Below, in pieces: positions 1 through 5,385 of a stretch of DNA of 5,385 bases. This DNA comes from Acidimicrobiales bacterium. GTDB lineage: Bacteria > Actinomycetota > Acidimicrobiia > Acidimicrobiales > RAAP-2. Numbering within the stretch: position 1 is the stretch's first letter; each line of letters starts with the position of its first letter. The notes under the pieces are model-generated. The model was not told the DNA's origin, made no database searches, and saw only the letters and a list, made by a program, of their open reading frames with translations. The DNA is taken from NCBI GenBank assembly GCA_017883105.1, contig JADGOF010000183.1, forward strand, positions 1 through 5,385, in the 5' to 3' direction. The translations under genes and the position numbers were made by a program.

Positions 1-1
1 A

Positions 2-1372
2 GGTGCCGGCGGCCTGTGGGATCCCGAACGCCGGGCGCTGACCACCGGTCTCGTGCTGACGGTGACCTTCGTGGCCTCGGAGGCCCTGGCCGTGGTGACC
101 ATCATGCCGCAGATCTCCCGTGATCTCGGCGGGCTCCACCTCTACGGCTGGGTGTTCAGCGCGTTCCTCCTGGGCAGCATGATCGGCATCGTGGCGGCCG
201 GCCGGGAGGCTGACCGATCGGGCCCGGCCCGGCCCTACATGGTCGGTGTGGCGCTGTTCGCGGCCGGCCTGTTGGTGGCCGGACTCGCTCCCTCGATGGC
301 CGTGCTGGTGATGGGCCGGACCCTCCAGGGGCTGGGAGCGGGGGCCATCCCAGCCGTGGCCTATGTGGCCATCGGGCGAGCGCTCCCCGAGCTGCTGCGG
401 GCGCGGATGATGGCGGTGCTGTCGACGGCCTGGGTGGTGCCGGGCATCGTGGCCCCGTTGATCAGTGCCGGTGTCGCTCGAGCGTTCGGCTGGCGGTGGG
501 TCTTCCTCGGATTGCTGCCTCTGGTGGTGCTGACCGGCCTCCTGGCACTGCCCGGACTGGTGCAGCTGGGTCGACCGTTCACCCCTCCCCAGGTCGAGCA
601 CCGGCTGGTCGACGCGGCGCGGGTCGCGGTGGGGACAGCGCTGTTCCTCGGTGGGCTGACCGCGGGTGGGTCGGTGGTGGCAATCGTGTTGGTCGTCCTC
701 GGCGTGGTGATGCTCCTGCCGTCACTTCGTCGGCTGCTGCCGGAGGGGACGCTGCGGGCTCGGCCGGGCCTGCCCACCACCATCCTCAGTCGGGGGTTGT
801 TGACCTTCGCATTCTTCGGAGCGGACGCATTCGTCACCCTGGCCATCGTCACCGTCCGCCATCACAGCGTGGCCGCAGCCGGCATCGTGGTCACCGGTTC
901 GACGCTGGCATGGGCGGCTGGAGCGTGGATCCAGGCGCGCCTCACTACCCGCTGGGAGGGCCGGCGTCTGGTGCGGGCGGGCCTGAGCCTGGTGCTGGTC
1001 GGGGCGGCCGGAATGATCGTCGTCCTCCATCCGGGGGTGCCTGTGGCGGTCGCTTTGGCGGCCTGGGCGTCCGCCGGTCTCGGCATGGGCCTGGCCTACG
1101 CACCGATCAGCCTGATGATGCTGCGAGAAGCTCCCGACGGACGAGAGGGTTGGGCGTCGGCATCACTCAGCCTGTCCGATGTCCTCGGCTCCGCGCTGGG
1201 CGCGGGGCTGGGAGGTGCGGCGATCGCCGTTAGTGCGCTCCGGGGATGGTCCCTGGCCTCGGGGCTGACCATTGCCTTCGCGCTGCCGGCCGGGGTGGCC
1301 GTGGTGGCGCTCGCTGTCAGCGGTCGGTTGCCCTTGCGTTACCTCGGAACCGCTGCGGGCGGCGTGAACTGA
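2..1372 (+). CDS. MFS efflux transporter, DHA2-like 14-TM type, 5' partial
   Basis: Probably a proton-driven drug or metabolite exporter of the inner membrane; the substrate cannot be told. The frame is open to the window edge. The first visible residues (GAGGLWDPERRALTTGL) run straight into TM1, so GTG 53 is unlikely to be the start and the gene begins upstream. Residues below count from base 2 (456 visible). Motif A (GxxxDRxG) lies at 67-74 between TM2 and TM3. An R106..QG110 motif-B-like stretch is in TM4. A proline-glycine motif-C-like segment (147-158) is followed by GWRWVF (163-168), typical of the DHA2 (EmrB/QacA) branch. Two extra hydrophobic segments at about 203-220 and 223-240 separate the six-helix halves, giving about 14 helices, as usual for DHA2. 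TM7-12 equivalents fall at about 264-441. It ends in TGA and converges on the hydrolase gene 12 bp away. Family assignment is secure; subfamily is inferred from topology. Confidence 0.9.
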   Translation, partial: GAGGLWDPERRALTTGLVLTVTFVASEALAVVTIMPQISRDLGGLHLYGWVFSAFLLGSMIGIVAAGREADRSGPARPYMVGVALFAAGLLVAGLAPSMAVLVMGRTLQGLGAGAIPAVAYVAIGRALPELLRARMMAVLSTAWVVPGIVAPLISAGVARAFGWRWVFLGLLPLVVLTGLLALPGLVQLGRPFTPPQVEHRLVDAARVAVGTALFLGGLTAGGSVVAIVLVVLGVVMLLPSLRRLLPEGTLRARPGLPTTILSRGLLTFAFFGADAFVTLAIVTVRHHSVAAAGIVVTGSTLAWAAGAWIQARLTTRWEGRRLVRAGLSLVLVGAAGMIVVLHPGVPVAVALAAWASAGLGMGLAYAPISLMMLREAPDGREGWASASLSLSDVLGSALGAGLGGAAIAVSALRGWSLASGLTIAFALPAGVAVVALAVSGRLPLRYLGTAAGGVN

Positions 1373-1384
1373 AGGGTCCACGGT

Positions 1385-2899
1385 TCAACTGCAGACCGTC
1401 CCGGCCGGGGGGAGCCCACCGCCGGACAGATAGGTGGTGATCCTCTGCTGCATGCAGGTGTCGCTCGATCCGCTCACCAACCAGGTATGGCCCCATCCCT
1501 GCCAGGTGAGCTCGCTGGCAATCGGGAAGATGGCGGCGAGATGTCGGGCGCCAACCAGAGGGGTGTTCGGGTCACCGGTGTTGCCGATGACCAGGACGGG
1601 TGGGGTGTCTTTGGGGTGGAGATCGACCACCGGCTCGCGGGCCTGCGGCCACGAGACGCACCCACCCATGTTGTAGGTCACCGCGTACGCTCCGATGAGG
1701 GGCGTGCGGGTGGCGAGCGTCCGGGCCAGGTCGCCGGCGGTGGTCGGGCTCGGGTGGTCGGCGGCGTCGTTGCAGGCGATGGCCCACTGGGGGTCGACCA
1801 GGGGGGCGCTATTGACGTCCGTTGCGAGTTCGAGGGCCTGGGTCCGCAGCGGTGCCCCGTCGCCGTTGCGGGCGGCGAGGAGGGCGGCGTAGTAGCCCGA
1901 AGTCGCGGCGGGCACACTCAGCGCGAACAGCGTGGCGGTGTCCAGATCCCCGACGGTGACCGGATAGGTATCTCCGTTCCCCGGTGCCGGGAGGGGGTGG
2001 GTGCTCAGCGATGTGGTCAGTGAGCGGTAGAAGGATGCCGGGTCGGGCCCGAGGGGGCAGGACGAGGCAACGCAGGTGGCGAAGAGGTGGGTGAGCGACC
2101 GCTCGGCGGCCGGTGCCTGCTGGATGGCCTGCCGGGTCAGCGGGGCGTTTACGTCCACTGCACCGTCGAGGACCATCATGGCGACGTGCCGGGGGAAGAG
2201 ATCGGCGTAGGTGGCGCCGAGCACGGTTCCGTAGGACATTCCGTAGAAGCTGATGGAGGACAGCCCGAGGGCCTGGCGGATCCTGTCCATGTCACGGGCG
2301 GTGTTGATGGTGGAGATAAAGGGCTCGTACGACGTCTGCTTTGCACAGGCCCGGGCCATGGCGGTGAAGGTCGGTGTGCCCGGCAGAGGTTTCCCGGGCC
2401 GGGCCGGGACCGGCAGGACGCTGGTCACCGCCGACGGCGCCGTGCCGCACTGGAGCGGTTCGCTGGCCCCGGTTCCCCGCGGGTCGAAGCCCACGATGTC
2501 GTACTGCTGGCGCACCTCGGGCGGGAGGAGACCGAGGACCACCGGCAGGATCTGGTTGCCGCTCTCTCCCGGTCCGCCCGGATTGAACACCAGGGTGCCG
2601 CGGGGGTCGGTGCCATCGAGCGCCGGAGATTGGGTCAGCGCCAGGGGGATCGACCCGTCCGCCGGGTGCTGATAGTCCACCGGTACCGACACGGTGGCGC
2701 ATCGGAGGGTGGAACCATTGGGGCAGGGCGACCAGGTGATCGGCGCAGGCGGAGGGAGCGAAGGCCGCGGCGTGGGCATTGACGACGGGGTGGCGCCGGA
2801 TGGCCCGGTGTCCGAGCTCCCGCAGGCAGAGGCCAGGGCCAACAGCAGCCCGATTCCCAACCATGTGCCACAACGACGGGGCCGGGTGGATCGCTCCAT
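1385..2899 (-). CDS. Exported lipoprotein alpha/beta hydrolase, S33 TAP-like peptidase family
   Basis: A 504-aa serine hydrolase resembling secreted tripeptidyl aminopeptidases of actinobacteria (Streptomyces SlpD/SlpE, Tap), which cleave short N-terminal peptides; many relatives have unproven substrates. The N-terminus has a basic region (RPRR), a hydrophobic core at 14-25 and a lipobox ending ASAC, predicting lipidation of Cys26 and anchoring outside the membrane. A Pro/Ser/Thr-rich linker (33-54) follows. The oxyanion-loop motif NPGGPGESG is at 106-114 and the FDPRGTGAS strand at 138-146. The nucleophile elbow GMSYG (220-224) gives Ser222; Asp443 (in GNTGDPNTP) and His471 (in GWGHTW) complete the triad, so the enzyme looks intact. 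The C-terminal TAP-like domain ends with the family-typical LPPAGTVC. Ten cysteines remain after the lipid Cys, permitting five disulfides, as expected for an exported protein. ATG 2899 is chosen because it places the signal peptide at the N-terminus; the frame stays open upstream to 3115 but that part resembles no signal or domain. No Shine-Dalgarno stands at normal spacing. Confidence 0.92.
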   Translation of the reverse strand: MERSTRPRRCGTWLGIGLLLALASACGSSDTGPSGATPSSMPTPRPSLPPPAPITWSPCPNGSTLRCATVSVPVDYQHPADGSIPLALTQSPALDGTDPRGTLVFNPGGPGESGNQILPVVLGLLPPEVRQQYDIVGFDPRGTGASEPLQCGTAPSAVTSVLPVPARPGKPLPGTPTFTAMARACAKQTSYEPFISTINTARDMDRIRQALGLSSISFYGMSYGTVLGATYADLFPRHVAMMVLDGAVDVNAPLTRQAIQQAPAAERSLTHLFATCVASSCPLGPDPASFYRSLTTSLSTHPLPAPGNGDTYPVTVGDLDTATLFALSVPAATSGYYAALLAARNGDGAPLRTQALELATDVNSAPLVDPQWAIACNDAADHPSPTTAGDLARTLATRTPLIGAYAVTYNMGGCVSWPQAREPVVDLHPKDTPPVLVIGNTGDPNTPLVGARHLAAIFPIASELTWQGWGHTWLVSGSSDTCMQQRITTYLSGGGLPPAGTVCS

Positions 2900-2907
2900 G
2901 GATTGTG

Positions 2908-2913
2908 AACGTA
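2908..2913 (-). promoter_or_regulatory. Possible -10 box giving a leaderless hydrolase mRNA
   Basis: Read on the minus strand this is TACGTT, which fits the actinobacterial TAnnnT -10 pattern. It ends 8 bases before the ATG at 2899, so transcription would begin at or 1-2 bases before the start codon. That agrees with the absence of a nearby ribosome binding site; the only purine-rich run, GGAGGG, is over 20 bases upstream of the ATG. No good -35 is visible at 17-19 bp. Leaderless genes are common in actinobacteria, but this call rests on one short motif. Confidence 0.3.
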
Positions 2914-3030
2914 GCAGCGGACCCTCCACGTGACGCTGCGGATGGCTTTCACCGGGTGGTGGCACGAGAGACCCGATGGCTGCTGGGCATTTGCTCTTCA
3001 CCTTCACGCCAACCAAGCCGATGTCAGGGC

Positions 3031-3036
3031 AGGAGG
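3031..3036 (+). promoter_or_regulatory. Shine-Dalgarno of the diguanylate cyclase
   Basis: A full AGGAGG, continuing as AGGAGGT, lies 7 bases before the ATG at 3044. It decides the start against the in-frame GTG 38 codons upstream, and it predicts efficient translation. Confidence 0.85.
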
Positions 3037-3043
3037 TCACCAC

Positions 3044-4096
3044 ATGAACCTGGCACCGGTCGACGGCACCGCCCTCTCGTCCGAGCCCAGCTCGGAACGC
3101 CGCCGCGGCCCTCATGCCGGGCGAGGTGTGCGCCAGGCTGGGTACCTCTTAATCGCTGCGGGGGCCATTGGTCTGGTCAACGACTTGGTACCCGGCACCG
3201 TTGGTCATGGGCACCTCACGTCGGTAGCTCTGGATTCACTGAACCTGGCGGTCGGCGTAGCAGCGCTGGCGCTTTGCACCAAGCACTTCATGCATGGCTG
3301 GATCGCACTGTTGCTGCCGGTGTTCGCCATGGCCAACGTGGCCGCCAACAATGCTGTCGGAGTGCTGCCGCCGGCAACCTACGGCACCTGGTTCGTTCTG
3401 ATTCTGGTCTGGGTTGGCATCTGGTACCCGCCTTGGACAGTCGCAGCCCTCGCACCGGTCACGGTGGCCGCCTACCTGGCTCCTCTGCTCGCCGGGGCGC
3501 CTCGTTCTCCTGGTGCAATACCTGCAGTCCTACTCGTGGTGCCGGTAGCAGTACTGGCAGGAGAGACCATCGCCCACTACACGGACCGTGTAAGGCGTGC
3601 CGAGAACGCACGGGAACGGCTGCTGGGTGACCTGAGCCGTGAGATCGTCACCGACAAGCTGACCGGGGTGGGTAATCGTCGTCTGGGCGAAATGCTGCTC
3701 GAGTCCTTGGAGCCTGGCGACGCTGTCGCCATCTTGGATGTCGACCTCTTCAAACAGGTCAACGACCGTTACGGCCATCCCGAGGGTGATCGCCTTCTTC
3801 ACCGATTGGGCGACGACCTGAACCAATCGGTGCGTGACGTCGATGCCGTGGCCCGCATGGGTGGTGAGGAGTTCATGGTCGTCATGCGAGGTGCGGGCCA
3901 GGAAGGTTTCGAGACCGTGTCACGGCTGCTTGGTTCGTGGCGAGAGGGATCGCCGCTGGCGACGATCAGCGCCGGTGTCGCGGTACACAAGCCCAAGACG
4001 AGTCCCGAGGTGACCTACGCCGCTGCCGATGAGGCGCTGTACGTGGCCAAGCACACCGGTCGCGACCGCGTGGTCATGGCCGGAACCGCGGCGTAG
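3044..4096 (+). CDS. Membrane-bound diguanylate cyclase (GGDEF protein)
   Basis: Makes the second messenger c-di-GMP from two GTP. The protein has 350 residues: a basic cytoplasmic N-tail (1-30), about six membrane helices (roughly 31-49, 60-79, 84-106, 114-129, 131-151, 158-177), a charged linker helix (178-203) and a C-terminal GGDEF domain (about 204-345). The domain begins with DKLTGVGNRR (204-213). Metal-binding Asp232 starts DVDLFKQVND (232-241), in which Asn240 is the expected guanine contact, and Asp249 follows. The signature is GGEEF (273-277), a catalytically competent variant. RDVD (264-267) lies five residues before it, the standard place for the RxxD inhibitory site, so product feedback is expected. 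ALYVAKHTGRDRV closes the domain. There is no EAL, PAS, GAF or HAMP segment; the membrane part is presumably the sensor and matches no named module I can recognise. The start is fixed by AGGAGG at 3031. The gene is divergent from the hydrolase and stands alone. Confidence 0.93.
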   Translation: MNLAPVDGTALSSEPSSERRRGPHAGRGVRQAGYLLIAAGAIGLVNDLVPGTVGHGHLTSVALDSLNLAVGVAALALCTKHFMHGWIALLLPVFAMANVAANNAVGVLPPATYGTWFVLILVWVGIWYPPWTVAALAPVTVAAYLAPLLAGAPRSPGAIPAVLLVVPVAVLAGETIAHYTDRVRRAENARERLLGDLSREIVTDKLTGVGNRRLGEMLLESLEPGDAVAILDVDLFKQVNDRYGHPEGDRLLHRLGDDLNQSVRDVDAVARMGGEEFMVVMRGAGQEGFETVSRLLGSWREGSPLATISAGVAVHKPKTSPEVTYAAADEALYVAKHTGRDRVVMAGTAA

Positions 4097-4165
4097 CCTC
4101 ATCTCGAGTGGGCAATCTCATGCTTGATCGACGAGTTTGAGTGGTGCAGCGAGTCCTGATCCTCG

Positions 4166-4345
4166 ATGGCCGTGGACGATGAGCCCACGCGACACCATCG
4201 GCGTCCGGCTGGGTGGCCGGAGATGATTGAGATCCGAAGGATTGGGCATTCGTGGCAACCGATGAGCGACGTGTGCGGAGCGTGGGGATTCCCGCATCGC
4301 CTCGCCTTCAAGGGAATCTCGGACGAGGGAGGTCCTTGGGAATGA
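4166..4345 (+). CDS. Doubtful 59-aa ORF upstream of the DUF998-like gene
   Basis: ATG 4166 opens 59 codons, ending in TGA at 4343-4345. I recognise no family. The product would be soluble, Trp-rich (four Trp) and Arg/His-rich near the N-terminus (RHHRRP), with no membrane segment or signal peptide. Its third-position GC (about 41 of 59 codons by eye) is lower than in the four main genes, and several codons that are rare in GC-rich actinobacteria occur (CGA, AGG, GGA). No clear Shine-Dalgarno precedes the ATG. Two things favour it: the stop overlaps the next ORF's ATG as ATGA, the classic coupling arrangement, and its codons for Gly-Gly carry that ORF's ribosome binding site. It may simply be an open frame in non-coding leader. 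Confidence 0.2.
   Translation: MAVDDEPTRHHRRPAGWPEMIEIRRIGHSWQPMSDVCGAWGFPHRLAFKGISDEGGPWE
4204..4221 (+). other. GC-rich hairpin downstream of the cyclase
   Basis: TCCGGC (4204-4209) and GCCGGA (4216-4221) are perfect inverted repeats around a six-base loop, TGGGTG. It lies 107 bp past the cyclase stop with no T-run after it, so it is not a classical intrinsic terminator. It could slow or stop polymerase, or protect an mRNA 3' end; chance formation in GC-rich DNA is also possible. Confidence 0.35.
4327..4333 (+). promoter_or_regulatory. Strong Shine-Dalgarno in front of a 14-codon ORF
   Basis: GGGAGGT stands 8 bases before ATG 4342. It is the best ribosome binding site in the region, yet the frame it serves closes after 14 codons at TGA 4384-4386 and is not the frame of the DUF998-like gene. 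Confidence 0.5.
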
Positions 4346-4386
4346 TTGTGGCCGCAATGAGGTTGGACCGTAGGTGCAGTTGTTGA
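4342..4386 (+). CDS. 14-codon leader ORF, possible uORF
   Basis: ATG 4342 encodes MIVAAMRLDRRCSC and stops at TGA 4384-4386. It begins with an ATGA overlap on the 59-codon ORF, has a near-perfect Shine-Dalgarno at 4327-4333, and overlaps the earliest possible start (GTG 4374) of the DUF998-like gene in another frame. As a translated leader it could feed ribosomes to GTG 4374 or GTG 4434 by reinitiation. The peptide has two Cys and three Arg but no run of a single amino acid as found in classical attenuators. The alternative is that ATG 4342 is the real start of the downstream gene and a frameshift separates them. Confidence 0.3.
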   Translation: MIVAAMRLDRRCSC

Positions 4387-4433
4387 TCTTTCCGGCAGGC
4401 CGTCGGGCGGTAGGCGAGGGCAGCGGAGCCCGG

Positions 4434-5195
4434 GTGAGTGTGGCCAAGGTGTTGGCTGTCGGCGGGGTCATTGCCTACAACTGGTGGGTGGTGGTTCCGT
4501 TTGTACCCGGCCTGATGCCGTCGGCCAACGGCTTCTTCTCCGACCTCGAGGCGACCGGCCGGCTGCACACCGGGCTTATGTCGGATGCCGACCTGGTGGC
4601 CGGGGTGCTCATGCTGGCCGGCCTCGTCTTGCGGGGATCGCGGGCCGGTGGAGGGGTGCGCCGCGAATGGAAGTGGATGGTCGCCTTCGCCCTGGCAGGG
4701 GTGGTGGGTGGCCGGTACTCCTACGCTTGTGCAGAAGGACTGAGCGAGAAGTGCCGCCAACTTGAGTGGCACCTCCAACTCCCGATCCACCACTACATCC
4801 ACATCCTGTCGGGCATTGCCGAGTTCGCCACCCTTACCATGGCGACGATCATCGCCATGCGCCGCACTCGCGGCGACGCGACTCCGGTGGCCCGGATCTA
4901 CAAGGGCCTGGTTGAGGTGCTGGCCATCGGGTATCCGCTGCTCGGCCTGGTCTATCTCACCGACCGGTTGGGGGCCCTGGTCGAGCCGATCTTCTTCGTG
5001 ACGTTCTCCACCATGGTGCTGACCGAGGTGTTCGAGCCGATCCAAAGCGGACGTGGCCGGGGACAGAGTTGGGCGGAACGCGTCACTGCCCGTGGGAGCG
5101 ACGGGGGCTCTGGTCAGGCGACGCCGACGCCGACCGTCCCCGGCACGCCGATGAGGCATGCAGATGGGGAAATCGCCGGCTCGGGCCAGCGCTGA
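4434..5195 (+). CDS. DUF998-like six-helix integral membrane protein
   Basis: Function unknown. The 253-aa product has about six membrane helices (roughly residues 3-24, 52-68, 81-98, 123-142, 159-177, 183-201) and an acid/Gly/Pro/Thr-rich, probably disordered tail from about 202. Three features recall the actinobacterial DUF998 family: a FFSDLEATGRLH stretch after helix 1, DADLVAG entering helix 2, and a loop after helix 3 with paired cysteines (Cys99 and Cys107) followed by E and several His (113, 119, 120, 123). The family name is from memory of its pattern; a profile search should settle it. The start is uncertain. GTG 4434 is preferred because it has GGAG 5 bases upstream and sits just before helix 1; GTG 4374, directly after an in-frame TAG, would add 20 residues and has only GAGGT at 10 bases. 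GTG 4440 is also possible. Confidence 0.75.
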   Translation: MSVAKVLAVGGVIAYNWWVVVPFVPGLMPSANGFFSDLEATGRLHTGLMSDADLVAGVLMLAGLVLRGSRAGGGVRREWKWMVAFALAGVVGGRYSYACAEGLSEKCRQLEWHLQLPIHHYIHILSGIAEFATLTMATIIAMRRTRGDATPVARIYKGLVEVLAIGYPLLGLVYLTDRLGALVEPIFFVTFSTMVLTEVFEPIQSGRGRGQSWAERVTARGSDGGSGQATPTPTVPGTPMRHADGEIAGSGQR

Positions 5196-5278
5196 GCCAA
5201 CCACCGGTCTGGTCGTCGTCGAATTCCCTCCTACCGGCGCGTTCTACGGTTTTTCAGCGCCGCATCCCCAATCCCGCC

Positions 5279-5284
5279 TAGAGT
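5279..5284 (+). promoter_or_regulatory. Possible -10 box for the gene starting at 5380
   Basis: TAGAGT matches the TAnnnT -10 pattern of actinobacterial housekeeping promoters and sits in relatively AT-rich DNA. No TTGACA-like -35 is found 16-19 bp upstream; the nearest resemblance, TTTTCA at 5251-5256, is 22 bp away, which is too far. Confidence 0.3.
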
Positions 5285-5365
5285 AATGAGGTCATCGACC
5301 CAATCACGCGGGCCGATGCATGTAGGGCTTCACAATGGATCCCCGCGTTTTGGAGCGTGAATTTC

Positions 5366-5371
5366 AAGGAG
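5366..5371 (+). promoter_or_regulatory. Shine-Dalgarno of the truncated last gene
   Basis: AAGGAG stands 8 bases before ATG 5380, an ideal strength and spacing. It is the main support for a gene beginning at the window edge. Confidence 0.75.
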
Positions 5372-5379
5372 TGACAGTT

Positions 5380-5385
5380 ATGGGT
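5380..5385 (+). CDS. Start of an unidentified gene, cut by the window end
   Basis: Only ATG GGT (Met-Gly) is visible. The preceding AAGGAG at ideal spacing and a -10-like hexamer about 95 bases upstream make a real gene start likely. It has the same direction as the DUF998-like gene but lies 184 bp beyond it, so it probably has its own promoter. Nothing can be said about its product. Confidence 0.6.

Larger units (their letters stand above)
2900..3043. other. Divergent intergenic region between hydrolase and diguanylate cyclase
   Basis: These 144 bp must hold the promoters of both the minus-strand hydrolase and the plus-strand cyclase. The visible elements are the -10-like hexamer for the hydrolase (2908-2913), a CACGTG palindrome at 2927-2932 and the cyclase ribosome binding site at 3031-3036. 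No convincing sigma-70 promoter for the cyclase and no operator repeat could be seen. A plus-strand frame is open here from GTG 2930 in phase with the cyclase, but it lacks a ribosome binding site and is treated as untranslated. Confidence 0.6.
4097..4433. other. Leader / intergenic region before the DUF998-like gene
   Basis: This stretch of about 340 bp is less GC-rich than its neighbours. It contains a strong short hairpin (4204-4221), a doubtful 59-codon ORF (4166-4345) and a 14-codon ORF (4342-4386) with an excellent Shine-Dalgarno. No T-tailed terminator for the cyclase, no tRNA and no recognisable riboswitch were seen. A minus-strand frame at 4099-4311 has neither a ribosome binding site nor a familiar sequence. 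Confidence 0.55.
5196..5379. other. Intergenic region with hairpins and promoter-like -10
   Basis: No gene is seen in these 184 bp. ACCG (5233-5236) can pair with CGGT (5247-5250), followed by five T (5250-5254), a weak terminator shape. CGGCGC (5235-5240) can instead pair with GCGCCG (5257-5262), which encloses the T-run and excludes the first stem. Downstream lies TAGAGT (5279-5284), a TAnnnT -10 candidate without a good -35, and then the Shine-Dalgarno of the next gene. Transcription from this -10 would leave a leader of nearly 90 bases. Confidence 0.45.

Noticed and set aside
41..51. An 11-base match between 41-51 and 5200-5210 (ACCACCGGTCT) as a possible direct repeat or attachment site
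   Set aside because: One copy is inside transporter coding sequence, the match does not extend, and there is no integrase or mobile-element gene between the copies. Chance similarity is likely.
1380..1399. Inverted repeat ACGGT/ACCGT at the convergent junction of transporter and hydrolase, as a two-way terminator
   Set aside because: The stem is only five base pairs with a ten-base loop and no T-run on either strand, and it lies partly inside the hydrolase coding region.
2930..3043. 38-residue N-terminal extension of the cyclase from GTG 2930
   Set aside because: There is no ribosome binding site for it, whereas ATG 3044 has AGGAGG at 7 bases. The extension shows no domain.
2900..3115. 72-residue N-terminal extension of the hydrolase on the minus strand
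   Set aside because: It would bury the signal peptide and lipobox inside the protein and run into the cyclase gene, over the latter's Shine-Dalgarno and first codons.
4308..5204. A 298-codon minus-strand open frame covering the whole DUF998-like gene
   Set aside because: It is the antisense shadow of a GC-rich coding region: Gln/His/Gly/Arg-rich, no domain, no ribosome binding site. The plus-strand frame has clear membrane helices and family-like motifs.
5286..5360. 24-codon ORF from ATG 5286
   Set aside because: It starts 1 base after the -10-like hexamer, so it would lie upstream of the expected transcript start, and it has no ribosome binding site.
1..5385. The window as a new defence, secretion or biosynthetic system
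   Set aside because: The four genes have mixed orientations and separate promoters or leaders, belong to widespread families or one DUF, and show no shared partner domains. Nothing ties them into one system.

Overview
This GC-rich window, with strong G/C bias at third codon positions and frequent GTG starts, looks like chromosome from a high-GC actinobacterium. The lipoprotein S33/TAP-type hydrolase and the DUF998-like membrane protein are both common in Actinomycetota. I cannot place it more precisely; an uncultivated Acidimicrobiia-like lineage is only a guess.

Layout: (1) 2-1372, plus strand: a 14-segment MFS efflux-type transporter whose 5' end lies outside the window. (2) 1385-2899, minus strand: an exported, probably lipid-anchored alpha/beta hydrolase of the tripeptidyl-aminopeptidase-like (S33, TAP C-terminal) family. 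It converges on the transporter with 12 bp between the stop codons. (3) 2900-3043: a divergent intergenic region. (4) 3044-4096, plus strand: a membrane-bound diguanylate cyclase with a canonical GGEEF active site and an intact RxxD inhibitory site. (5) 4097-4433: a mostly non-coding stretch with a hairpin, a doubtful 59-codon ORF and a 14-codon ORF preceded by the best Shine-Dalgarno sequence in the region. (6) 4434-5195, plus strand: a six-segment DUF998-like membrane protein of unknown function. (7) 5196-5379: an intergenic region with hairpins and a promoter-like -10. (8) 5380-5385: the first two codons of a further plus-strand gene with an excellent Shine-Dalgarno.

The genes do not form an obvious operon or a single pathway. 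All four main genes concern the cell envelope: efflux, exported peptide or ester hydrolysis, membrane-located c-di-GMP synthesis and an unknown integral membrane protein. That is a loose theme and not evidence of a joint system. I found no RNA gene, insertion sequence, CRISPR array, phage gene or convincing new system. The most unusual part is the leader of the DUF998-like gene (4166-4436), where overlapping small ORFs, an ATGA junction and a misplaced strong ribosome binding site suggest either translational coupling or an unrecognised frameshift.
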